Below are positions 32,702 to 42,924 of a DNA stretch of 64,000 nucleotides, piece after piece; position 1 is the stretch's first letter, and each line of letters begins with the position of its first letter. The notes beneath the pieces are model-generated. The model searched no databases. It was not told the DNA's origin and saw only the letters and a list, made by a program, of their open reading frames with translations. This DNA comes from Nemertoderma westbladi (taxonomy: Eukaryota > Xenacoelomorpha > Nemertodermatida > Nemertodermatidae), in contig JAUCBJ010004133.1 in the NCBI GenBank assembly GCA_032718475.1, forward strand, positions 1-64,000, given 5' to 3'. A program made the position numbers and the translations under genes.

Positions 32702-33030
32702 TGTGGTGTAATATAAGTTGAAGGTGAACTGTCCCGGGTTGAAATTCTTAGTATATTTCCTAAGTTCTAAACAAGTCTGCTTAGAAAGACTTAGAACGCT
32801 TAGCAACGCTGGTGCCAAGGGTGAGTAAAGTACTTTATAAAAAGGACATAGCAAGTTTATAATGATTAGCAAGTTGTTGCTATGTGACTGACAAGTATTA
32901 CAGGATATATAAATGTGCTTTATGATATATGCAAGCACTTTGCAAGTGTAATGAACTAATAACATGCGCATTACAAATCTAGCATATATCTGTAACCTAT
33001 ATATTCCCGGCACTAGTTCGAACCTGCGTT
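32702..33030 (+). mobile_element. probable gypsy 3' LTR
   Basis: It starts 'tgtggtgtaatata' immediately after the polypurine tract 'aacgggggaga'. The region to about 33030 is AT-rich and non-coding, ending near 'actagttcgaacc'. Without the 5' LTR for comparison the right boundary is a guess. Confidence 0.45.
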
Positions 33031-33918
33031 GCTAATTTTTTTAAGTAATAATTATTTTTGAAAAATAAATGTTGTGGGAAGAGTGGTGGTTAGTTTTCGA
33101 AAGAAAGTAAATGATGACCCCCCCCCCCCCCCCCCATCAGATAAGAGAAACAACACATGGAACATAAAAATTGAGTGATGTATACACGTGTGTCTGGGTT
33201 GATACTCTTTATTGCATCCCCAACCCCACCCCACCCCATGACATATGTAAACAAATTAATACAGAGACTCTTAATCTTTTTAATATAAACAACATATCAA
33301 CAAACATATTATTACTCTACGTTACATAGATATATACACATCAGATATAAACGAGTAAATACTGTAGGTAATACTGTAGGTCTACACTAAAACACAGTTA
33401 CGTCGGAAAAATTCAACCAAAAAGTTCAAAAATGGGATTCTTCATTTCTGTTTATGCAATAAAACTATTTAATTCAAATTTGTAATCTTATCAAGCAAGC
33501 GCTACCGTAGATTACGACTTGGAGCACGAAAAAAAATAAAAATTTTATCACCCGTCATATAAGGTCACCCATCCTATACAGTTACTAATAACATCATATA
33601 TTATAACTATGGATTGCAGCAATTGTATTTTGAACATTAGGGTAAACTTTTCCCAACGAAAATAGTGGTTCAATGAACAAATTAATATTAGTTTTTAAAA
33701 ATAATTTTAGTTATGTTTAAAATCATTCATACAAGGAATTCCAAATAATGAAGTGCTACTGTTACCATAGTACTGGTATCGTAATACGATATAGATATAA
33801 GGTTATTATTGAGTTTAGATACAGGATAACTAGCGGTTCATTGTGGTGGTCAAGTTCAATTTTATATGCTGTAACTGTACAGGGCATTTTTTTACAATTT
33901 CGTTGCTACCCGCGGTGT
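33031..33918. other. no gene; poly-C tract
   Basis: A run of about 18 C's lies at 33118-33135. The remainder is AT-rich with no recognisable coding or repeat structure. Confidence 0.4.
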
Positions 33919-34030
33919 CTGTGAGAAAAGACGGTTTCCTTGGGAAAATGTCTTGTCTGTGAGAAAAGACGGTTTCCTTGGGAAAATGTCTTGTCTGTGA
34001 GAAAACCGACGGTTTCCTTTGGAAAATGTC
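33919..34030 (+). repeat. minisatellite, 38-bp unit, 3 copies
   Basis: Units begin at 33919, 33957 and 33995 with 'ctgtgagaaaa' and contain 'gacggtttccttgggaaaat'. The first two are identical; the third has a 'ccgacgg' variant. Confidence 0.9.
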
Positions 34031-35639
34031 GGGAAAAAAACAGAATAAAAAATCTGGGAAAATTTATTTAAGTAGGCCAACTTTGTTATCTTCATTATGT
34101 AATTTTGTATTGGGAGCTGCCGCCCCCAAACCCCAGACCTGAACCCCAGACCAAAAACGGCTTTAACAATAATACAATATAAAGCAGAATTTACAATTAA
34201 TATTAAACACTGAGAATTTTAAAAGAACCTACAGTAACTGTAATTCCAAAAAGACTAGCACAGATACAAATAAGAGAAAGCACAACACATTACATACCGG
34301 TAGTTTACAGATTCAGTTTCCAGAGTGAGACGAGTGGAGTGCTCGGCAATCCAACTCCATCCTCTGTACCCAGACCACTGCGCCTCTTTAGCCTCGTCCC
34401 CCTGATGCAATGAGAAGCCCAAAACAAGCACCTATCCTCATTGATTACACCATGACCCTTAACATAGTGTTTTCGATTCGGAATTTTCGATTTTGCCTGT
34501 AAATTTTTTTTATAATCGTTTTAAAAAAGTGTCTTTTGCGAAATCGCACCATCCATATCGTGGCCATTTTTCACATTAGTCGTAATTTGTTCATATCAAT
34601 AGAGACCTTGCGTTACAAGGATTCCAAATATGTAACAATGTCTGAGTTTCGTTTAGAAACAGCGGAGATATAGGCGTTCGAAGATTGCAAGAATTATTGT
34701 TCGCAGGCCATTTATTCTATCTAATAAATACACAATATTCTGGAACAATTTGTTTATGTATGATTAGCTATGCAATATAGATATCGTATAGGCATAACAC
34801 TGTTGCCAACCAACTCATAAAATAAATATCACGTTCTAGAATTTTGTGTATTTATTAAATAGAATAAATACTATTTGGATGAGATCCAGGTCGAATTTGA
34901 ATAATTTAATGTCTTTTATGAAAAATAGTAATTTTTTTCTTGTCTATACACAAATTTTCAAACATAGTATACTACGAACTGTAAATTTAATGACATGCTC
35001 TTCCAAACTCGACATTAAGTTTTGTGTAATGGTTGTAATAATGCTAAGGGACACAAATTTCGATTTTACGTATTTACATTAAGGTTTTAGGTTTTATTGA
35101 GTGAGATTCGTTATAATAAGTGTATTTTAAATACTGTATAAAACAAATTTTTAAAATTAAATTACTTCTCATGGGAATTTTTTAATTTACAAATTTCAGA
35201 TTAGGCCTTTTGGCGACAAAAAGATATTTATTTCAAAAATAGGTATCATAAAATTTAATTTTACATGAAACTGAAACAAATTTAACTGTTCTCATTTTTT
35301 GCAATCAATAGCTGATAGATTTACCAAGTAGAAAATATAAGATTCTCATTTTGAGGTTTCACATATCTTTCACAACATTAAAAATAATTTGTGCCTTTTA
35401 AAATGACATTTTATATATCAACAAGTACGTATGTAAATTTAATAAGGCTCTCCTACTCTCTAATCGGTCAAAAAAATTCCAAAAAACTTCTTTTTTATTT
35501 GGCCCATCTGTACCACTGCACATATTTGAAGTAATTTTATCTATCTACGACATGACCTGATCTTCAACAAAATTGTAGTCGCAGTAAACGCATTTGGTTC
35601 ACAAATCAAATGATTCTGATGAAGATTCTGACATATCTT
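34031..35639. other. no recognisable gene; small hairpin at 34708-34866
   Basis: The region is AT-rich. The arms 34708-34741 and 34833-34866 are imperfect inverted repeats ('ctaataaatacacaat' against 'ttgtgtatttattaaa') with a ~90-bp loop, possibly a decayed MITE. No supported coding sequence was found; the 78-codon frame at 34846 is AT-rich noise. Confidence 0.4.
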
Positions 35640-36710
35640 GGAAAACACACACTAACTATATACACAAAAAAATTTCAAAATCCATTGGAATATTTTACAA
35701 ATTACGTTGTGTCCTTCCATAGCAAATATTGCGTATACTTTATTTTACATTAATCCATCCTTACATCTGTTATGCTCTTATAATTTGGGGTAACACACAT
35801 CATTCTTTCATTCACTCACTCAAGGTGTGTGTTAATAAAGTACTAAGAGCTATAAAATTTTCCGACACCCGATCCTCAGCTACCAATTGAAAATTTGTAC
35901 ATGCAGCAAGTAGCTACGCTCATGTTTGATATATCCAACAATCTCGACAATTCAAGTCTCTCTAATTTATTTTCAAAGGCTCCGACATTCACCCATATAA
36001 TACGAGAGCGACAACATCGAAAAATTATTATCTCCTTAATGTCCGTCTCGCTGTCGCTCTTCGCTCTTTCAAATTTCAGGTCGTCAAAATCTGGAATGAC
36101 CTTCACGAAAATATTCGGGCTTCCAAATCGAAATATATATTTACCAAACTTTTAAAGAAATACCTTCTTGAAAGACTTCTTAATACAATATTTATTTCGG
36201 ATTATATAGTTATAGTATTATAGTTCCAGTTCAGAATTTTTATTATTATTATTTTTATCCAATATTGTTCTCGTCTCCTAGGTTGCAACAATTTATATTT
36301 ACAGTACATATATATGGACAGTATATACACAGAATATATATTTTGAATACAATTTGGTATCCAAAATTCACGGTGGTCTTCGTCTTTGTTTTTATTGTTT
36401 TTTCTTTATTTGCCTTCTATGCAATTTCTGTTTCGCGTTGATTCTTTGAGTGTGCCTCTTTTGTACAGTAAATTGTGTTATAGATTTAACTTTATGGGTC
36501 AGTCAGTATGTATAAATATTTTCACTCATTTTATATGTTATATTGCATGTGGACGTGGCGCAGTCCAGCACACTATTTCGATTATTTGCGTGATACCCAC
36601 GAACTACTGTTGTGGCACTAGTTACTATGTGGAGCTCACACGAATTCGGTGTTGGGTCTATTGCCCCTTAATATGTTGAAATGAAATAAAATCAATCAAT
36701 CAATGAAGTA
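35640..36710 (+). mobile_element. LINE family E 3' fragment
   Basis: Frames on the plus strand give 'LIHPYICYALIIWGNTHHS', 'VCVNKVLRAIKFSDTRSS', 'NTRATTSKNY' and 'VKIWNDLHENIRASKSKYI'. This is the same C-terminal domain as the 12636-14232 copy ('LIHPYIQYGIILWGNTHH'). Frameshifts divide it. The 3' end is 'aaataaaatcaatcaatcaatg' near 36683-36704, the same tail style as copy one. Confidence 0.72.
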
Positions 36711-37996
36711 ATTATTAAATTGTAATAAGGACAGCACCGGTGAAGCCTGAACCGAGCTAGATAAATTATTTTCTAAAATACGCCATTCTACCGACATCAA
36801 CGTTAGTGCTGGTGAAGATTATCGTGCAATTTCCAATTTGAAATTAGGAAGTGAACAGGACCAGATGGTGTAGATGGGGAGCATTTTGCTTCATAGTAAA
36901 AGCAATACTCGTTGCACTAGCCCGTATATAATCACTACTGTTGACTACTACATTACATATAACCATTTTTCATACAAATGTTGTAGTGGCGCTGACGTGT
37001 GCACTAAAGAGTACATACACTAGGGGTGAATGAAAAAAGTTTTTTTTTGAATTTTAGATTTTCTCTCTTATAGAAAGTGGCATTGTGTTGAGAAAATTCA
37101 GAAAATAAAAGAACAATTTTTTAGAAATAACAGTTGACCCCTCCACAACAAATTTCAAATCTGCTAATTCTGCTGCAAACTAGAATTTTTGAGTGTAAAT
37201 TGTGAAAAATTAGATTGTATATATAAAATATTTCTCCTAGCAAATATTCAAGCATTTACGGTACTTAACAAAAATCTGTGAAGTTGGAATTCAAATTTAA
37301 TGTTTAAACCCTTCCACATATTTCTTGAAAATCTCAAAATTTTTCATTTTTTCCAAAAATTGAGCAATTAAAAGTTTTTTTGTACAGTAATGGTGCACCA
37401 TATTTTTTTTTTCTACCAAGGATTCAGTGCCTTGCTATAAAAACATGTCAAAAGGGCAATAAATTGAGATATTAACATGTTGACTTGCCCCTCCACTAAT
37501 GGTTTGGAATTTGAAATATTGTAAAAATTGTTAGGAAAAAAAGTTTTAAGCTCTAAGAATTGTAGACTTGCAATTGTATTTTCCAGTCACAATACAAATG
37601 TTTGTACCAAACAATAGTATAGAAATACCAATAACATTAGGCCTATAGCATAACCATGTAAATTAACTACTGATATAAAATAATTTTAAAATACTTTCGG
37701 TTTCACACATACACCACTTATCAAGCAGTGACATAACCGGTACATACTGCTTACAGTACAGTAGGCCTACTGAAATAAGAGGATTGTAAACAACTTTTAT
37801 TTTCACAAACACACATAATAGCTACATACCGGTTACACCACTCTGGCTGCGTATTTTGACCTAGCCCTATTTAAATATTGCATGCATGCATAAAGCTGCT
37901 AAGCTGCATGACTGCCATTAGAGTCAGTCATTAATAGTAAGAACTAATTCCTGAGGAAAGAGATTGCTATAATGTCATCACGTTCAGAAACTAGGT
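36711..37996. other. no recognisable gene; AT-rich
   Basis: Long poly-A/T stretches occur, for example at 37027-37060 and 37370-37410. No open frame, terminal repeat or RNA gene was recognised. Confidence 0.4.
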
Positions 37997-38895
37997 CGAG
38001 GTCTTTAAAATACCTGAGTGTTTAAAGCTCATCTATCCCATCATAGTAGACATGTACCGTACAACAAGAGTCCCACAAGAAATGAAAACAAATAAGTTGG
38101 TGCCAGTTCCCAAGAAGGGCAACCTAACACTCTATGGTTCTTTTCGGGGAATATCATTGATCTCGATTGCTGCAAAGCTATACAATAGGGATCCCATAGA
38201 CAATCCCATTGAGAGACTGCTCCGTGGAAATCAGAATGGGTTCCGTAAAGGTCGTGGGACCATGGAGCCCATTTTGGCACTTAGAAGGATAATTGAAGAG
38301 TTATCAAAAAAGAAAGACAGGCATCTGGCTGTTATCTTTGTTGACTTCTTCAAGGCCTTTGATTCAGTCTCTCGCTCACGTATGTTCAGCATACTTTCAT
38401 TATATGGGATTCCTGCTGAAATTATTGCAGCAATCAGATCAGTATATGATGGTTCGACAACATTTGTGTCTACTGTTGACGGTGACACAGAACCATTTGA
38501 AGTGTTATGGGGCGTCCTCCAAGGAGACACACTTGCACCATTCTTGTTCATTATTGTGGTTGACTATGTTCTACGCATGTCCTTAGATCATTATAATGAT
38601 GATGGGTTGATGATAACTCCACCTACTGGCTCCAGAAGTCGAGGAAATCCTGCCAAGTACCTAACTGATCTAGACTTTGCTGATGACTTAGGAGTTCTCT
38701 CAGAATCATTAGAGGGAGCCCAACGGCTCCTCAGCTCATTAGAACATGCTGCTTCTAGTGTTGGTCTTTTTATTAACTCCAGAAAGACCAAAATTCTGAC
38801 AGTTAACTTTGAAAGTCCTCAGCAAGTCTCTGATCGGATGAGCATAAGCTCAAAGGATGGTATGCTTGAGCATGTGGACGACTTCTGTTACCTGA
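37997..38895 (+). mobile_element. RTE family 1, internal plus-strand copy
   Basis: It begins abruptly at 'gaggtctttaaaatacctga', equivalent to 58683 in the intact copy, and follows it to 'gacttctgttacctg' at 38893. An open 297-codon frame covers RT with 'FVDFFKAFDSVSRSR', 'GVLQGDTLAPFLF' and 'FADDLGVLS'. A short in-frame change replaces 'ILLNRIR' with 'NRDPIDN'. Its 3' third is missing, cut by the minus-strand copy that begins at about 38896. Confidence 0.9.
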
Positions 38896-39822
38896 GACTA
38901 CTACTACTACTACTACTACTACTACATTGTATTCTGACATTATGAACAACTGCCACTAAAAACTCAGTTACTTTATCAGCCTTCGGCCTTTCAGATACCA
39001 CAAGCCTTTCAGCAGCCAGCGGATGCGGCGACGCGTATTACCCAAAAGCAAACACACCGGTCGGGATTCCCTCGCCAACTCGGGGATCACATCATAACCA
39101 CAAATCACCATCCCCATTACATTCGCGAGATCAACCGCCTCTTTAAGGTCAGCGTCCTTTAGGAGGCTTCTCATTAAAGTCATGAGCTGTCCAACATGCT
39201 AATTTTCTCCATGGGGCTGCCAAAGCATGAGATTGTGCACAGGGTGGTCCTCATGGCGATAACAATGTCCTGCAAAATGGAGGCGGCTTTGTTCTAGTGT
39301 CAAGTATGGGGGATCCAATGAGGCACATCCAATGTTATATATTGTCTGGTTAGTCATTCTATAATGTACTATATATAATGCATTGTACTTGACTCAGTGA
39401 ACCCAAAGTAGCATTCTTGTGAATGTACCATCCAGAGATCCCAGAGCCCATCATGGATTCCCATAGAGGAGTACTGGAACTACTACTGCTCTAAATAATC
39501 GGGCCTTAGCTTCCGATGAATTCTGTGTAACTTCCAAATTCTGGAAAGCCCATTCATTGCTGCCCATGCCTTTCCCTTACATATTCGAAGGTCCTCACCT
39601 GACTTCGGGATCCATGATCCCAGGTAACAGAAGTCGTCCACATGCTCAAGCATACCATCCTTTGAGCTAATGCTCATCCGATGGGAGATTTACTGAGGAG
39701 CTTTAAAGTTTACTGTAGAAGTTAAGTTAACACTAGAAGCAGCCTGTTCTAATGAGCAGACGGGCTATTGGTGATTCTGGGAGTACTCCTTAGTCATCAG
39801 CAAAGTCTAGATCAGTTAGTTA
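38896..39822 (-). mobile_element. RTE family 1-like minus-strand copy
   Basis: The (ACT)n run at 38897-38923 is the TAG-repeat tail of a minus-strand element. Going up, the minus strand gives the C-terminal 'SLLKDADLKEAVDLANVMG', the 'LDTRTKPPPF'-equivalent region, then 'MSISSKDGMLEHVDDFCYLG' (39677 downward) and ends near 'LTDLDFADD' at 39822. It is 5'-truncated, more diverged than the other copies, and has a longer 3' UTR. It forms a tail-to-tail junction with the plus copy. Confidence 0.78.
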
Positions 39823-39965
39823 TTAATTATAATAATAGTAAATTATAATTACAGTATAATCATTCGATGATGACTCGCAGTTCTTACTCGCCATAGAACT
39901 TTTGTTTTCTGATATTTAATTAAACTTATTTATTAATATAAAATAGTATGTTGTAGATATACACG

Positions 39966-41264
39966 ATGTCAGAGGAAACGCAACATATTATCTCATGTGA
40001 TAAATTTGTGACAAACAAGAATTACCAACAAAACGGATGGAGACTCTACATATTGGTGGGCATGTTGCTGTTAAATCAAATGATTCCAGGATGGTGCCAT
40101 AATCTATTAGAGTCCTTCTTCCCAATTGTTGTAGAAGGGCGTGCTTGGTCGAAGACTCTAATTGGAGCATTACTAGCCACATTTGCCATTGTCAGACTTA
40201 TAATATACATTACCTGTCCCCATTCAATCAACAATTGGGGCTCTCGCATCTCTTTGGGCCTATTCGGTATGATTGGGGCGGTTTCGCAGTTGGCATTTGG
40301 GTTTGTAGAATATATTCCGAATAACTATGGGTTATATATATTCGCTTGCTTTTCACTGCGTGTAATCGAAGCGATTGGCCTAAACATTAGTTTTATGTAC
40401 TCATACAGCCTATTGATGGAATTATGGCCAACACAAAGAACTATATTAGCTAGTCTAGCCGTTGTTTGCGGCAACATTGGATATACGATTGCACCAGCTT
40501 TTGGATCCACCATTTTTGCAGCATTGGGATTTAAGTTCCCATTTATAATATCTGGATTCATGTTTCTAATTATCGTTCTTTACTGCTTTAATGAGTCACC
40601 TGCTTACATATACAACAGATGTGAATCGAAAGACAGGCCAACTTATTTTGGATTTCTGAAAAATCCAACAATTTCACTTATAATCATTTTGGATGTATAT
40701 TACATAACACTTTCAACATTTACTGTTGCCAACTATGCTGCCTATCTTCACCACAAATTTAATGTCAACCAGTACAATATTGGTGCGGTTTATATGATAG
40801 CACCAGGTATCCAATCCTTAACTGGTTTAATAATGTCTTTGATGATGAATAAATTGAAGCCTATCATACCAACTGTATTTGGTACAATATTACTAGCAAT
40901 ATCAATGCAAATGTTAGGCCCATCAGAACTTCTAGGGTTACCCTATTTTCTCGGTATCTCCATCGCTGGTTGTGCTCTCTTTGGATTTGGTAGTGGATTA
41001 TTCCTAACCCCTGCACTGGAAACACAAACACAACTGGCTGTTAATGTTTGTGGATATCCTGATAATGTTGATACCAGGTCCCTTCTCCAACAAATGTTTC
41101 GAATTTCAATGTCTACTGGAATGATAATAGGGCTGGTCTTAGGTGGAATGCTTAATGATTATTTTGGAATGGAAATTACTTGTTCACTACTCAGTCTGTT
41201 GGGTTTGCCATTTCTGGTTGCTTTGCTGTTTGTTTATGGATTCAGATGTTGGGTTGTCAAATAG
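39966..41264 (+). CDS. SLC18B1-like MFS transporter, paralogue 4
   Basis: This is an intact 432-codon single-exon gene with ATG at 39966 and the same flanks as paralogue 2. It differs from paralogue 2 at roughly 15 residues by eye, including P7H, R11C, an E-to-K in 'GFKFPF', L-to-F in 'CFNESP' and H-to-N in 'AVNVCGYP'. At the last site it agrees with paralogue 3, so paralogue 2 carries the derived state there. All membrane segments and the 'GPSELLGLP' and 'LGGMLNDYFGME' blocks are retained. Both duplicated genes are open, which suggests that each is still under constraint or that the duplication is very young. Confidence 0.9.
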   Translation: MSEETQHIISCDKFVTNKNYQQNGWRLYILVGMLLLNQMIPGWCHNLLESFFPIVVEGRAWSKTLIGALLATFAIVRLIIYITCPHSINNWGSRISLGLFGMIGAVSQLAFGFVEYIPNNYGLYIFACFSLRVIEAIGLNISFMYSYSLLMELWPTQRTILASLAVVCGNIGYTIAPAFGSTIFAALGFKFPFIISGFMFLIIVLYCFNESPAYIYNRCESKDRPTYFGFLKNPTISLIIILDVYYITLSTFTVANYAAYLHHKFNVNQYNIGAVYMIAPGIQSLTGLIMSLMMNKLKPIIPTVFGTILLAISMQMLGPSELLGLPYFLGISIAGCALFGFGSGLFLTPALETQTQLAVNVCGYPDNVDTRSLLQQMFRISMSTGMIIGLVLGGMLNDYFGMEITCSLLSLLGLPFLVALLFVYGFRCWVVK

Positions 41265-41653
41265 GAATACATTTTAACAGTAATGATTAAGCATACATTT
41301 CAATAACGGTGGATCACCACACCAGGATATCAGCAGAGGAGAACCCACTGTAATAATTTTTTAATTTTAATTAAATTTAATTTCGTACATTGAATATATG
41401 AAACAAGTACAGCACAGCACAACAAAATTAAAGATATATAATATAGAATAAAATTATGGTTTATTGTAATGAAGTGAACAAGAGACCTGTTAGAGCTTAT
41501 TGTAAAATACTACGTGGATACAACATAATTTAAAATATTATTTAATTCTAATTGATGAAAGTGTGCCAAAAGGGTGCTTATAAGCATTATGCTTGTTGCC
41601 CAATTGGGTGAACTTCGATGTTCAGTAAAATACATGTTAAACTAATCTAAATA

Positions 41654-42924
41654 CTAGAAAGGCATTTCCTAAAGGAAATGCAACCACGAAGCTAAGGACA
41701 ATTAAACAAAGGGCCACAATTTGGTTTGTTGCTTAGCCTAGTTTAGTAGCATTTGCCAATAAATAACTTATATTCCCATGGAAACTAGAATTCTCTGGAA
41801 CTGTTGGTTTTACCTTTGAAAAAAGATTCAGTCCAGATTGTGGTTCAGATAAAGATAACACATATCGAGTTTCAGAAAATATTGTAGTTTATGTCCAAAT
41901 TACCGATTTTCTATCAAAATGCATCTGTTTGCAGTGGTTGTCACGGAAACTGAAAAATAGAACAATGTAATTCGGATGCAGAATAAGTCATATAGTGGGG
42001 GTAGGGGTTAGTCTGAAGTTATAATACTATTAACTTGTATTTCAAATTATCATTTTATAAATTTTAACATCTGTTTAGACCTGGTGCTATGGTAACTGTA
42101 TTTTCTAATTAACCTCAAACGGCTTGGATATGGATCTTATAGATGAGTTGCAAAACCCCAAGTTTATATATATTACAGTTTTGCCTCAAATAGAGTTATC
42201 AATATAGACTTGAATGATATAGAGTTTAATAAACTACAGTTACCATGGTGACTAAATTTCTGGAATAATTAAAGTTTTACTAAAAGTTCCAACTAGTGGT
42301 CCAGATAACACAAACCCAGTTTTGTAAAATTTTATCGCTAAGTCTATGTCCAAGTGAATAATTTTTGTATAAAAACATCTGTTTTCAGCGGTTGTCATGG
42401 TAACTGAAAAATAGAACAATGTAATTCGGATGCAGAATAAGTTATATAGTGGGGGTAGGGATTGGTCCCAAGTCATAACACCTTGCCCGTAGGCCTCAAA
42501 TTAACATTTTATAAATTTTAACATCTGTTTATCCCGGTTGCCAAGGTAACTGGATTTTCTATTTAGCCTCAATCGGATCTGCTATGGACCTTATAGTTGT
42601 GTTGCGAAACCCCAAGTTTATATCTATTATAGTTTTCCTACAAATAGAGTTATAAAGATTGACTTGAAATACATAGACTTTTTTTGAAGTCCGTTTCCAT
42701 GGAAACCAGATTTTTCCTGGATATGAGACCCAGCCCAAAAGATGCGCCTCGACGAGAAGTATATACAAGCAAAATTTCAGGGTACTTTTAAAGGCTAGTT
42801 TTTTCACCTATCAAAAAACCCCAAATCTGCCTCATACAAGTAAAATAGCCCACTATGAATAGACCATCTCAGCTAAGGAAAATCTTTCTTAGCGAAAGTA
42901 GTTGATTTTCCTTAGCTTCGTGGA
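41654..42924 (-). mobile_element. Helentron/HINE-like non-autonomous rolling-circle element
   Basis: It is absent at the paralogous site in arm 1 (after 10101). On the minus strand the insert starts 'TCCACGAAGCTAAGG' and ends 'CTAG', with no target duplication, between T and T. About 8 bases before the CTAG lies a perfect 8-bp stem 'gcatttcc/ggaaatgc' with a 4-base loop. The start word recurs inverted as 'ccttagcttcgtgg' just inside that hairpin, so the terminal inverted repeats are asymmetric. The interior contains two ~455-bp direct copies (about 41915-42110 and 42370-42565 share long stretches). All of these are features described for Helentron-derived HINEs. No protein is encoded. Confidence 0.8.

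Larger units (their letters stand above)
24440..33030 (+). mobile_element. Ty3/gypsy element, 5'-truncated, with three nested insertions
   Basis: The gypsy pieces in order are RT (24440-25180), RNase H (about 25440-25536 and 28661-28846), the integrase N-terminal zinc part (29015-29335), the integrase core (29693-30203), the polyprotein C-terminus (32450-32545, 'RQQIITRSGRQSRPLHRYGL' then stop), and a polypurine tract 'aacgggggaga' at 32691-32701 followed by a probable 3' LTR. The breaks are explained by an RTE (25537-28624), a SINE (29336-29692) and a LINE A copy (30204-32449). Gag, protease and the 5' LTR are absent. Confidence 0.82.

Noticed and set aside
33919-34030. Possible CRISPR-like array
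   Set aside because: Three contiguous 38-bp units without spacers, in a eukaryotic context: a minisatellite.
34846-35082. 78-codon frame
   Set aside because: AT-rich, no domain, and beside a small inverted repeat.
1569-41264. Transporter genes as processed retrocopies
   Set aside because: No poly-A tails or target duplications were seen, and arms 1 and 2 share flanking DNA, so at least the 2/4 pair arose by DNA duplication. Older retroposition of the ancestor is not excluded.
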